A stretch of 9,064 bases of DNA from JBFWIW01 sp050253535 (GCA_050253535.1 JBFWIW010000088.1:1-9064); one strand, 5' to 3'; numbered from the stretch's first letter, positions 1-6,892 are shown. Numbers and translations: made by a program. The notes: generated by a model not told the origin, from the sequence alone.

Positions 1-403
1 ACGGCAGGAAGAGGTATCCCGCTTTTGGCACGATTTTGTAAAACCGATTTGTGAGAAGCGCGACAAGCAACCACAGGATAACCAGCCAGACGAGTGCGAA
101 GAAGAATTTCTGCGTTCCAAAAAATATCAGCGGCCATAGAAAATTAACCGCGAGCTGGATGACATACAGCCGCAGCGTCTCATATCTGTCCGGCGAGCCT
201 GACTTGTAAATAACAGTGGCCGCTATGGCCATAAGTACATAAAGAATCAGCCAGACGATGGGGAAGACTATTGCGGGCGGAGACAGAGGAGGTTTTTCAA
301 GTGACGCATATATGGTGCCGGAATCGCTTACGATCAGGCCGGACAGGACGCCCACGCCCAAAGTTATCAAAAGACTGATTATATAAGGTTTGAATTTTTT
401 CAT
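1..403 (-). CDS. tspO: TspO/MBR family membrane protein, 3' end outside the window
   Basis: My translation from the ATG at 403 leftwards gives 134 residues before the window ends; the family is usually about 155-160 long, so only the last 20-25 residues are missing. It is very hydrophobic, with four of the expected five transmembrane segments visible. Family hallmarks are a PPLSPP motif at about residues 38-43 followed by a VFPIVW segment and LILYVLMAIA, and an NFLWPLIFFGTQK segment at about residues 87-99. TspO/MBR proteins (bacterial relatives of the mitochondrial translocator protein) bind porphyrins and similar ligands in the membrane and are tied to tetrapyrrole and stress responses; the exact role in Firmicutes is unsettled. 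The start is supported by GAAAGGGG about 8 bases upstream. It lies downstream of the protease on the same strand, separated by 108 bases that contain a possible promoter, so it is probably its own unit. Confidence 0.88.
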   Translation of the reverse strand, partial: MKKFKPYIISLLITLGVGVLSGLIVSDSGTIYASLEKPPLSPPAIVFPIVWLILYVLMAIAATVIYKSGSPDRYETLRLYVIQLAVNFLWPLIFFGTQKFFFALVWLVILWLLVALLTNRFYKIVPKAGYLFLP

Positions 404-425
404 GGTCACACCCCTTTCACAATGA

Positions 426-458
426 ATTCTATGCATGTCTCACCATCAACTATGTCAA
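426..458 (-). promoter_or_regulatory. possible promoter of the TspO gene
   Basis: On the minus strand a perfect -35 TTGACA lies at 458-453. The best -10, TAGAAT at 431-426, is preceded by TGC but stands 21 bases away, longer than the usual 17, so the -10 assignment is weak. The site is 23-55 bases upstream of the ATG at 403. Confidence 0.3.
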
Positions 459-511
459 TGTTTACGGACAAATTTAAAGAATTTCTGTGTGCGAGGTGTT
501 TTTTACACGGT

Positions 512-2590
512 TCACGTTCCCGGCGAATAAAGAATCCGGGATGTTAGCGGCAAGCCGCCGGGCGTAATCAGAAACGCCCTGGCATATGTCCAACCGCCGG
601 AGTATAGGTCAAACATATATGTATCCATATTATCCTGCACCAAAGCGGCCTCGATGTCGGTCATCCTGTTGTCTCTATAAAATGCGAGGTAGAGAACGCC
701 GCCCTCGGCGGTCACGGAATCGGAAAAACCCAGATAGGCCGAGACGCTGTCAGATTCGAGCGAAAGGGAGAACGCAATGTCCTCGTAAAGAAGCTGCACA
801 GAATATGTAGCCGAGCGCAACGTAAAATTATCAGTCACGGTGACAGTTCCAGACGTCACGTCCTCCGCCGACCACGTGCCCGCCGTGAGCGTCGCCGTGC
901 CGTCCTCATTTTCTGTGAGTGTTACGAGGTCACCTGGCAGGGTCGTCTCCCACGAAAGGTCGTCCGGGTCAGCGTCGTAGAGGACGCCGGAGGCCGAGAG
1001 ATCAACGACCCCTGCGTCTCCGGAAAATGACGGGTACAGGACGCCGGCGGCGTTCCCATCCGAGTCCGAGATGGCGAGGGAGGTGCTTTCGTCCAGCATG
1101 ACGTAACTTGCCTGAGAGACAGGCGTGTTTTCGCCCAGTACGTCCGCATAGGCTTTAACTGTATAATTGCCCGCCGTTTCCAGCGTAACGGTCTGCGAGG
1201 CTGAGGAATACGCCGTATATTCGCCGACAGTTCCGTCGGGAGTCGTCACTGAGATGTACAGAGAAGACCCAGAGAGATTTCCGCCGAGCGCGGCTAATAC
1301 AGGGGAAGAGACGGTTATCTCTTGTGTTAAGGAGGAAAAAACCGCCTTCGAGCCTTCACTGTATACCGGGGCATCTGACGCCGAGGCGACCATTGCCGCT
1401 TTTTTCGCGTTAACTATTCCGTATGTATAGCCGCTGCGGGAGACGCTGCCGGTCAGCGTTGAATTCAGGATTGATAAAACGATAGCGGCGCCGGAGGCGT
1501 CCGCGTCAATCGCGCGGCAGGAATAGATTAGGGCAGCCACGCCTGCGACAACAGGGCAGGCCATTGAAGTGCCGTCTGCCCAAGCATAGCTGCTCGTGGG
1601 TTCATTGTAGGTCGAGAATATTTCGCTGCCGGGAGCCGCCAGGTCTACCCAGATGCCGTAATTTGAGTAGGAAGCAATGCCGTATGTTCCGCTGGAATTT
1701 TCAACGGCGGCGACGGCGATGGCGCCTGTATAGGCGGCGGGATAACACTCGCTCACTTCACCGTCATTTCCGGCAGCGCAGATGACTGTTACGCCGCTGT
1801 CCACCGCGTTTGCAACGGCTGCTTGGAAAGTTTCGTTATAGCTGTCTCCGCCAATACTCATATTTATGACTTTTATACCCGCGCCGACGGCGTAATTGAA
1901 CGCCGCAAGAACGTCCGACGTATTGCCTCCGCACACGTATTTGCCGGCTGTATTGTCAAAATACTCATCAAGAGCCTTCAGCGAGAGTATTCTGGCTCCC
2001 GGAGCAACGCCCGTCCCGCCAAGGCCGTTTCCGGCGATGGCCGCGATTATTCCCGCTACGTGCGTACCGTGCCCGGCATTGTCATAAGGCGTGTCTGAAA
2101 ATGAGCAGAAATCTTTATACTCGATTATCTGCCCGTCCAGATCCTCGTGGCTCTGGACAACGCCGGAGTCTATGACGGCGACGGTTACATCGGATGAACC
2201 CATCGAGTACGCCCATGCCGCTTCCGTCTCAATTGCGCCGTGGTGCCACTGGAGGACGGTACTGTAATCGTCATAGCTCTGTGTTTCATAATCGAGCGCG
2301 TAGAGCATATCGTTGTCGGACAGTTCCGGGAGATCGGCTGAATATGTAAAAATCGAGCCGATGAGGGACGGCCCTTTTACATCTGTGAGGACACCGACAC
2401 CATAGCGGTAGCTCTCAAGCTCGGCGTTGTAATAGTTTGCGGTCTTGAGCGCCTCGTCATATGTATCGGCCAGAAAGATCTTTTCGCCTCCGTCTTCGTC
2501 GGTATCGGTCTCTGCCGCAAACGCCCCGGAAAACGGGAGGCAGAAAAGAATGGTCACCGCCAGAAAAAAGGCGATTATTTTATTTTTCAA
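512..2590 (-). CDS. secreted S8 (subtilisin-family) serine protease
   Basis: This is a 692-residue exported protease. Residues 1-25 are a classical signal peptide: a KNK basic start, a hydrophobic core and an AFA-A cleavage site. Residues about 30-115 resemble a propeptide. The catalytic domain spans about 120-400. The triad is intact: Asp141 in the VAVIDSG motif, His174 in GHGTHVAG and Ser342 in DGTSMACP, with the oxyanion Asn275 in CAAGND. After the domain, about 290 residues rich in Ser, Thr and Gly look like beta-sandwich or Ig-like modules (about 405-500 and 500-605), ending in a segment of about 85 residues I cannot assign. No LPXTG, SLH or choline-binding repeats are seen, so how it stays at the surface, if it does, is unknown. 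The start is TTG: AGAGG sits 9 bases upstream, and no in-frame ATG lies nearby. A strong promoter precedes it. Its substrate is unknown; peptide scavenging is the default guess. Confidence 0.93.
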   Translation of the reverse strand: MKNKIIAFFLAVTILFCLPFSGAFAAETDTDEDGGEKIFLADTYDEALKTANYYNAELESYRYGVGVLTDVKGPSLIGSIFTYSADLPELSDNDMLYALDYETQSYDDYSTVLQWHHGAIETEAAWAYSMGSSDVTVAVIDSGVVQSHEDLDGQIIEYKDFCSFSDTPYDNAGHGTHVAGIIAAIAGNGLGGTGVAPGARILSLKALDEYFDNTAGKYVCGGNTSDVLAAFNYAVGAGIKVINMSIGGDSYNETFQAAVANAVDSGVTVICAAGNDGEVSECYPAAYTGAIAVAAVENSSGTYGIASYSNYGIWVDLAAPGSEIFSTYNEPTSSYAWADGTSMACPVVAGVAALIYSCRAIDADASGAAIVLSILNSTLTGSVSRSGYTYGIVNAKKAAMVASASDAPVYSEGSKAVFSSLTQEITVSSPVLAALGGNLSGSSLYISVTTPDGTVGEYTAYSSASQTVTLETAGNYTVKAYADVLGENTPVSQASYVMLDESTSLAISDSDGNAAGVLYPSFSGDAGVVDLSASGVLYDADPDDLSWETTLPGDLVTLTENEDGTATLTAGTWSAEDVTSGTVTVTDNFTLRSATYSVQLLYEDIAFSLSLESDSVSAYLGFSDSVTAEGGVLYLAFYRDNRMTDIEAALVQDNMDTYMFDLYSGGWTYARAFLITPGGLPLTSRILYSPGT

Positions 2591-2631
2591 TGGGCATCGC
2601 CTCTTCTCATAATACGTTTGTGATTAAGTAC

Positions 2632-2660
2632 ATCTTAATGTAAACGGCAAAACGTGTCAA
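2632..2660 (-). promoter_or_regulatory. promoter of the S8 protease gene
   Basis: On the minus strand, TTGACA at 2660-2655 is followed after exactly 17 bases by TAAGAT at 2637-2632. This predicts a start of transcription near 2625 and a leader of about 35 bases before the TTG start codon. The pattern fits a housekeeping sigma-A promoter. Confidence 0.75.
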
Positions 2661-2727
2661 GAAAAAGCGAAGAAGCTGTTTTGATTTTGAATGATGCGTT
2701 TAACGCAGCGACTGATGCGATTCGTGC

Positions 2728-2756
2728 TTGACTTCATGCAATGAATATTATATATT
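2728..2756 (+). promoter_or_regulatory. promoter of the crcB operon
   Basis: TTGACT at 2728-2733, a 17-base spacer, then TATATT at 2751-2756. Transcription would begin near 2763, only a few bases before the aptamer-like hairpin at 2770. The untranslated leader is then about 160 bases long, which leaves no room for extra aptamer sequence upstream. It is divergent from the protease promoter, about 70 bases away. Confidence 0.75.
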
Positions 2757-2767
2757 ACGCATATATT

Positions 2768-2810
2768 CCTTTGGCGCAGGCCAAACTGCATTAATGCTGA
2801 TGACTTCTGC
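2768..2810 (+). promoter_or_regulatory. fluoride (crcB-motif) riboswitch aptamer, atypical 5' half
   Basis: The 3' half matches the conserved crcB motif as I recall it: AAACTGC, a short stem-loop (GCA-TTAA-TGC at 2788-2797), then GCTGATGACTTCTGC, comparable to the GCUGAUG...CUAC core of known fluoride aptamers. It sits in the leader of a crcB gene, the classical target, and its 3' strand overlaps a terminator in the usual ON-switch arrangement. The 5' half is odd. Known aptamers have a GG-rich hairpin whose loop carries AUG plus bases that pair with the segment after GCUGAUG. Here the hairpin is TTTGGC/GCCAAA (2770-2775 and 2780-2785) with only a GCAG loop, and the expected partner GAAGT is absent. 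A shifted pairing of GCAGG (2776-2780) with TCTGC (2806-2810) is possible. The call is firm on family and context, less so on function. Confidence 0.72.
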
Positions 2811-2839
2811 AAATGGCGGCGGAAGTGATCGGCTTTTTT
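2796..2839 (+). terminator. riboswitch expression platform: intrinsic terminator in the crcB leader
   Basis: A 15-position stem pairs 2796-2810 with 2819-2833, with one G-G mismatch and two G-T wobbles, around the 8-base loop AAATGGCG; six T follow at 2834-2839. The left arm is exactly the 3' strand of the aptamer, so the two folds exclude each other. Ligand binding would free the transcript to read into crcB. It ends 84 bases before the crcB start. Confidence 0.85.
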
Positions 2840-2923
2840 AATTAGGTATTTCTTGAAAAAACATAAGTTCAACCAGGCCAAAAAGAAATACATTCAAAAC
2901 GATCTTAAAGGACTATTATTATA

Positions 2924-3376
2924 ATGAGGAAATATATTTTTATTGGCTGTGGGGGATTTCTGGGCGCTGTGCTGAGATATCTGGTCAAAGAGATGAAGAT
3001 AAGCGGCTACAGCGGAAGTTTTCCAATAAACACCCTCGCCGTCAACATTATCGGGGCCTTTATTCTCGCTTTTATCCTGATGACAGCACCAAAGACGCGG
3101 GAGATGGACGCGGACCTGAGACTGGGGATTACGGCAGGGCTTTTGGGCGCGTTTACAACTTTTTCAACGCTGTGCAAAGAGATGGCGATGCTTATGAGCG
3201 GCGGAGATTATTTATCCGCTCTTTTGTATCTTGCGGTTTCGACCGTGTTGGGGCTGGGCGCGGCCTTTTTGGGGGCCGCGGCTGCCGGAGGGTTCGGCCG
3301 GGCGAAGGTCAAAGAGGAAAACGGCGAATTGGACACGCTCGGGGAATTAAGCGAGATTGAAAGCGAAGTGGAATAA
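2924..3376 (+). CDS. crcB: CrcB/Fluc fluoride channel subunit 1
   Basis: This is a 150-residue, four-segment membrane protein of the CrcB/Fluc family, which lets fluoride leave the cytoplasm through small dimeric dual-topology channels. Diagnostic motifs are GGFLGAVLRY (residues 10-19), NTLAVNIIGAF (36-46) and GAFTTFSTL (75-83), which contains the Phe-box and the Na-site region of the family. AAAGGA 11 bases upstream of the ATG supports the start. The core ends near residue 125; the last 25 residues form a hydrophilic tail with nine acidic residues, longer than usual for the family. The stop codon touches the start of the second crcB gene, so the two are translationally coupled. Firmicutes with two adjacent crcB genes commonly build heterodimers with each subunit inserted in a fixed, opposite orientation; that fits this pair but is inferred. 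Confidence 0.95.
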   Translation: MRKYIFIGCGGFLGAVLRYLVKEMKISGYSGSFPINTLAVNIIGAFILAFILMTAPKTREMDADLRLGITAGLLGAFTTFSTLCKEMAMLMSGGDYLSALLYLAVSTVLGLGAAFLGAAAAGGFGRAKVKEENGELDTLGELSEIESEVE

Positions 3377-3739
3377 ATGGAACTCCTTTTGGTCGGCATA
3401 GGCGGATTATTCGGCGGGATCACCAGATTCCACATAGGCAAAATTATATCACAAAAATCGGTGGTTAAATTTCCGCTGGGAACGCTCATTATAAACATTA
3501 CCGGCGCTGTTTTATTGGGTATGGTTACAAGCGTTGACGCGGGGAATAACATATATCTGCTTTTCGGCGACGGATTTTTAGGCGCGTACACCACGTTCTC
3601 AACCTTCATGTATGAGGGCTTCTGCCTTTTTAGGGGGAACGAAAAGAAAAACGCACTTACTTATATAATAGGGTCTTTGATACTGGGGATCGCGGGTTAT
3701 GCTGCCGGGTATGCGCTCGGCAAACTGATTATGTCCTGA
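3377..3739 (+). CDS. crcB: CrcB/Fluc fluoride channel subunit 2
   Basis: This is a 120-residue membrane protein and the partner of the upstream crcB gene. It keeps the family motifs: GGLFGGITRF at residues 9-18, LGTLIINITGA at 34-44 and GFLGAYTTFSTF at 66-77, and four hydrophobic segments. Its length is normal for the family and it lacks the acidic tail of subunit 1. The ATG directly follows the TAA of subunit 1 with no gap. The region before it (GAAGTGGAATAA) is a poor ribosome binding site, so translation is likely to depend on ribosomes finishing the first gene, which would give similar amounts of both subunits. Expression should follow the riboswitch leader upstream. Confidence 0.95.
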   Translation: MELLLVGIGGLFGGITRFHIGKIISQKSVVKFPLGTLIINITGAVLLGMVTSVDAGNNIYLLFGDGFLGAYTTFSTFMYEGFCLFRGNEKKNALTYIIGSLILGIAGYAAGYALGKLIMS

Positions 3740-3778
3740 ACAGGGGATCAAAACATATCTGCGGAGGGAGGCGTTGGC

Positions 3779-5254
3779 GTGCTTTACGATATTATTTCGG
3801 GATATACCTCGCAGGATATTTGCCCAATGCATATGCCGGGGCACAAAAGAAATACCGGCCTTCTTGGTGAGGGGCTGCCATATAAAATAGACATAACTGA
3901 AATAAATGGATTCGACAATCTTCATAATACGACCGGTATTTTAAAAGAAACCGCCGGCCTCGCCTGCGCATTATACGGGAGCAGAAAATCGTTTTTGCTC
4001 ATAAACGGGAGCACCGGGGGTATCCTCGCCGCGGTGAGAGGTACGGTCAGGCGCGGGGATAAAATAATCATGGCGAGAAACTGCCATAAATCCGTATTTC
4101 ACGCGGTGGAACTGTGCGGCCTTATGACAGCGTATATCGTCCCGGAAAATGATGCGGAGACCGGAATACAGGGGAGCATTGCTCCGGAGCAGGTCAAGAG
4201 CGCTCTGGATAAAAACCAGGATGCTAAACTCGTCGTCATCACCTCTCCCACTTATGAGGGGGTCATAAGCGATATACGGGCAATTTCGGACATAGCACAC
4301 AGAAGGGGAATACCCGTGTTGGTTGACGAGGCGCACGGGGCCCATCTCGGTTTTTCGGAAATGTTCCCGGGGGAGGCGCTGGGGTGCGGCGCGGATATCA
4401 CCGTCACCGGACTGCATAAAACTCTCCCCGCGTTGACACAGTGCTCGCTTCTCAATATCGGTGGGGAGATTGTGGACACGAATAAAATCGCCCGCCAGCT
4501 CGAGGTTTTCGAGACCAGCAGCCCATCTTATGTGCTTATGGCGTCCATTGACCAGTGCGTGAGGCTGCTCACGGAGTATAAAACACGCCTTTTCCGTGCG
4601 TATGAAAACAATATCAGGAATTTTGACGACAGTATAAGAAATCTCAGTAAACTTAAGGTGCTGTGCCATGGTTCCGACGCGCTCTGCCGTCACGGCTCAT
4701 TTTTCGGTTACGATTTGGGAAAGATCGTTGTTTGCGCCGGAAGCGCGAAAATGACCGGCAGGACGCTCTCAGAACTGTTTCGAACGCAGTACGGCATAGA
4801 GATGGAGATGGCGGGCGCCTCTTATGCGATAGCAATGACAAGCATTTGCGACACGGAGAAGAGCTTCAGGCGGCTCGCGGACGCCATCATCGACATAGAC
4901 CGGAAGGCGGAGAAGGATGAGAGCTGTGGGAATGGCCAACATACTTATCGGCTGCCTGAGCAGTTAAAGCCGATCTGCGATGCTCTGGAATCCGAAGGAC
5001 AATACATGAAGCCGGGTGAGGCGGCTGGGGCCATGTCGCTCGAGTTCGTCTGGGCCTATCCGCCCGGAATACCGCTGATCGTACCGGGGGAGATCATAAG
5101 CACGGACCTCATTGGATATATGCAAACTCTCGCTTCAAATGATATTGAGTTAATTGGTACCGGTGGAAAAATGCCTCAATTATTTTATGGGAAAAAAGTA
5201 CAGAGCACCCGCGACGCGTTGACAAAAAGGCGGAGATATGATACTATATTTTAG
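3779..5254 (+). CDS. PLP-dependent Orn/Lys/Arg-type decarboxylase
   Basis: This 491-residue enzyme has fold-type I PLP architecture. It belongs to the short group of Orn/Lys/Arg decarboxylases that lack the N-terminal wing domain (as in Bacillus SpeA/YaaO). Seen motifs are PMHMPGHKR (residues 16-24); the PLP phosphate loop GSTGG (77-81); NCHKS (101-105), whose His should stack on the cofactor ring; VDEAHGAH (182-189) with Asp183 for the pyridine nitrogen; and the Schiff-base Lys214 in TGLHKT. A C-terminal domain with PPGIPLIVPGE follows. Removing carbon dioxide from Lys, Arg or Orn consumes a cytoplasmic proton and makes cadaverine, agmatine or putrescine; the substrate cannot be told from sequence by eye. 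The start is GTG with GGGAGG seven bases upstream. It follows crcB by 39 bases with no terminator, so it probably shares the riboswitch-controlled transcript. No amino acid/amine antiporter is next to it. Confidence 0.88.
   Translation: MLYDIISGYTSQDICPMHMPGHKRNTGLLGEGLPYKIDITEINGFDNLHNTTGILKETAGLACALYGSRKSFLLINGSTGGILAAVRGTVRRGDKIIMARNCHKSVFHAVELCGLMTAYIVPENDAETGIQGSIAPEQVKSALDKNQDAKLVVITSPTYEGVISDIRAISDIAHRRGIPVLVDEAHGAHLGFSEMFPGEALGCGADITVTGLHKTLPALTQCSLLNIGGEIVDTNKIARQLEVFETSSPSYVLMASIDQCVRLLTEYKTRLFRAYENNIRNFDDSIRNLSKLKVLCHGSDALCRHGSFFGYDLGKIVVCAGSAKMTGRTLSELFRTQYGIEMEMAGASYAIAMTSICDTEKSFRRLADAIIDIDRKAEKDESCGNGQHTYRLPEQLKPICDALESEGQYMKPGEAAGAMSLEFVWAYPPGIPLIVPGEIISTDLIGYMQTLASNDIELIGTGGKMPQLFYGKKVQSTRDALTKRRRYDTIF
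5219..5247 (+). promoter_or_regulatory. promoter of the SCIFF precursor gene
   Basis: A perfect TTGACA at 5219-5224, a 17-base spacer and TACTAT at 5242-5247, all inside the last codons of the decarboxylase gene. Transcription would start near 5254, about 30 bases before the precursor ATG. This gives the peptide a supply of transcript independent of the fluoride leader. Confidence 0.75.
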
Positions 5255-5285
5255 TAAAATACATATACGAGGGGTATGATTATAT

Positions 5286-5435
5286 ATGAAGAGAATTAAG
5301 ACTATCGAGACCCGCAATTTAAAGCAGAGCGTAAAAGCCGGGGGCTGCGGCGAATGCCAGACTTCCTGCCAGTCCGCCTGCAAGACCTCCTGCGGCGTGG
5401 CCAATCAGAAATGTGAAAAGAGCATTAAGAACTAA
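5286..5435 (+). CDS. scfA: SCIFF ranthipeptide precursor
   Basis: A short gene of 49 codons that is easy to miss. The product has a Lys/Arg-rich leader (about residues 1-18) and a core with exactly six cysteines at 21, 24, 28, 32, 36 and 43 (C-x2-C-x3-C-x3-C-x3-C-x6-C), including the family signature CGECQTSCQSACKTSC. This is the Six-Cysteines-in-Forty-Five family, precursors of ranthipeptides in which a radical SAM enzyme forms thioether bridges from Cys sulfur to the carbon skeleton of other residues. Thr26 and Thr34 in the core are candidate acceptors, by inference. GAGGGG lies 11 bases upstream of the ATG, and a consensus promoter lies just ahead. Its cognate maturase follows after a hairpin. 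No transporter or leader-cleaving peptidase gene is adjacent, as is common for SCIFF loci. Work in clostridia points to a signalling or metabolic role rather than an antibiotic one. Confidence 0.95.
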   Translation: MKRIKTIETRNLKQSVKAGGCGECQTSCQSACKTSCGVANQKCEKSIKN

Positions 5436-5455
5436 CTGAAAAAGTATAGAACGAT

Positions 5456-5498
5456 AAGCCGTTTTTCGCCATATGGGAGATAAACGGCTTTCTGTTTT
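5456..5498 (+). terminator. intercistronic terminator or attenuator between scfA and scfB
   Basis: A perfect nine-base stem, AAGCCGTTT (5456-5464) with AAACGGCTT (5482-5490), a 17-base loop, and the T-rich tail TCTGTTTT (5491-5498). It stops 14 bases before the maturase ATG. Partial read-through would yield abundant precursor and little enzyme. The tail is not a pure T run, so termination is probably incomplete. Confidence 0.7.
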
Positions 5499-5512
5499 GA
5501 CCGGAGAAAATT

Positions 5513-6892
5513 ATGATACATCAGTATAAATTAAACGGCTTCAATATCGTGCTCGACGTCTTCAGCGGCGCTGTGCATGTCGTTGACGACCTGGCTTACG
5601 ACGTGATCAGCATGTATGAAAACAGCGAAAAGGTCGAAATCATAAAAGCGATGCTCGATAAGTATTCCGCAGTACCGGAGATCACAGAGCAGGAGATACT
5701 TGAAGTGATAAGCGATATAGAAGCGCTTAAAGTTGATGGGAAGCTCTTTTCTGCCGATACATATGAGGGTCTGGCGTTCAGCTTCAAAAAGAAAAGCTCT
5801 ATTATCAAGGCGCTGTGCCTCCATGTCTCCCACACCTGCAATCTGAGCTGCGACTACTGCTTCGCAAGTCAGGGCAAGTACCACGGAGACAGGGCGCTCA
5901 TGCCGCTCACGGTTGGGAAGCGGGCGATAGACTTTTTAATAGCGCAATCAGGGCACAGGAAAAACCTTGAAGTGGACTTCTTCGGCGGGGAGCCGCTCAT
6001 GAACTGGGACGTGGTGAAACAGATAGTCGCATACGCCCGCAGTCAGGAAAAAAAATGCAATAAGAATTTCAGGTTTACCCTGACGACGAACGGCGTGCTT
6101 ATAGACGATGATGTCATAGACTTTTCAAACCGGGAGATGAGCAACGTCGTCCTGAGCCTTGACGGGAGAAAAGAAATCCACGACAGTCTCAGAAAAACGG
6201 TCACCGGCAAGGGCAGCTACGACATTATCGTTCCGAAATTTCAAAAGTTCGTAAAGGCGCGCGGCGATCTGGGCTACTATATCCGCGGGACCTTCACGCA
6301 CCGGAATTCGGATTTCACGAACGATATATTCCATATGGCGGACCTCGGCTTTAAGGAGCTCTCCATGGAGCCCGTCGTCTGCAGCCCGGAAGACCCCTAT
6401 GCGCTCACCGGAGAGGACCTGCCCAAGCTCTTTGACCAGTACGAGATACTGGCAAAAGAGATGATCAAGAGGGACTGTGAGGGCAGGGGATTTACCTTTT
6501 ACCATTACATGATAGATCTCGAAGGCGGCCCGTGCATATATAAGAGAATCTCCGGCTGCGGCTCGGGGACGGAGTACTATGCCGTCACGCCGTGGGGAGA
6601 ACTCTATCCCTGCCACCAGTTTGTCGGGGATCCCAGGTACAGTATGGGAAATATATGGGACGGCGTCACAAACGAGACGCTGCGCGACGAATTCAAGCTT
6701 TGCAACGTGTATGCGAGGCCGGCCTGCAAAGACTGCTGGGCAAAGCTCTACTGCAGCGGCGGCTGCGCCGCTAACGCTTTCCACGCCACGGGTTCAATAA
6801 ATGGCGTTTATGAATATGGCTGCGAGCTCTTCAAGAAGCGCATTGAATGTGCAATAATGATAAAAGCCGCGGAAGCCGCCGCAAAAGAATAA
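5513..6892 (+). CDS. scfB: radical SAM/SPASM SCIFF maturase
   Basis: This 459-residue iron-sulfur enzyme matures the SCIFF peptide. Residues 1-95 carry no cysteines and resemble the PqqD-like RiPP recognition element that binds the leader in the characterised homologue CteB. The radical SAM cluster motif is CNLSCDYC (Cys109, Cys113, Cys116), followed by FFGGEP (156-161), the SAM-binding GGE motif. The C-terminal SPASM/twitch region supplies ligands for auxiliary clusters: Cys341 and Cys349 around the CGSG segment, Cys367 in YPCHQF, then Cys405, Cys408, Cys414, Cys418 (LYCSGGC) and Cys437. Length and order fit the family. The enzyme cleaves SAM to a 5'-deoxyadenosyl radical, abstracts hydrogen from an acceptor residue and joins it to a Cys sulfur. 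GGAG six bases before the ATG supports the start. It lies 77 bases after scfA, behind a hairpin, and no further gene follows on this strand. Confidence 0.96.
   Translation: MIHQYKLNGFNIVLDVFSGAVHVVDDLAYDVISMYENSEKVEIIKAMLDKYSAVPEITEQEILEVISDIEALKVDGKLFSADTYEGLAFSFKKKSSIIKALCLHVSHTCNLSCDYCFASQGKYHGDRALMPLTVGKRAIDFLIAQSGHRKNLEVDFFGGEPLMNWDVVKQIVAYARSQEKKCNKNFRFTLTTNGVLIDDDVIDFSNREMSNVVLSLDGRKEIHDSLRKTVTGKGSYDIIVPKFQKFVKARGDLGYYIRGTFTHRNSDFTNDIFHMADLGFKELSMEPVVCSPEDPYALTGEDLPKLFDQYEILAKEMIKRDCEGRGFTFYHYMIDLEGGPCIYKRISGCGSGTEYYAVTPWGELYPCHQFVGDPRYSMGNIWDGVTNETLRDEFKLCNVYARPACKDCWAKLYCSGGCAANAFHATGSINGVYEYGCELFKKRIECAIMIKAAEAAAKE

Noticed and set aside
493..509. GTGT-A-rich-ACAC palindrome after the protease gene
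   Set aside because: Four or five A/T-interrupted pairs with no T tract; too weak to call as a terminator or operator.
2657..2893. Minus-strand open frame of 78 codons in the divergent control region
   Set aside because: It overlaps the crcB promoter, aptamer and terminator, has no ribosome binding site, and its product looks like random translation.
3971..4693. 240-codon open frame antisense to the decarboxylase
   Set aside because: It is a shadow of a well-supported PLP enzyme gene with all motifs in place; no family features on the opposite strand.
6125..6784. 219-codon open frame antisense to the SCIFF maturase
   Set aside because: It lies wholly inside scfB, whose cluster-binding cysteines are intact; the antisense product is unrecognised and has no ribosome binding site.
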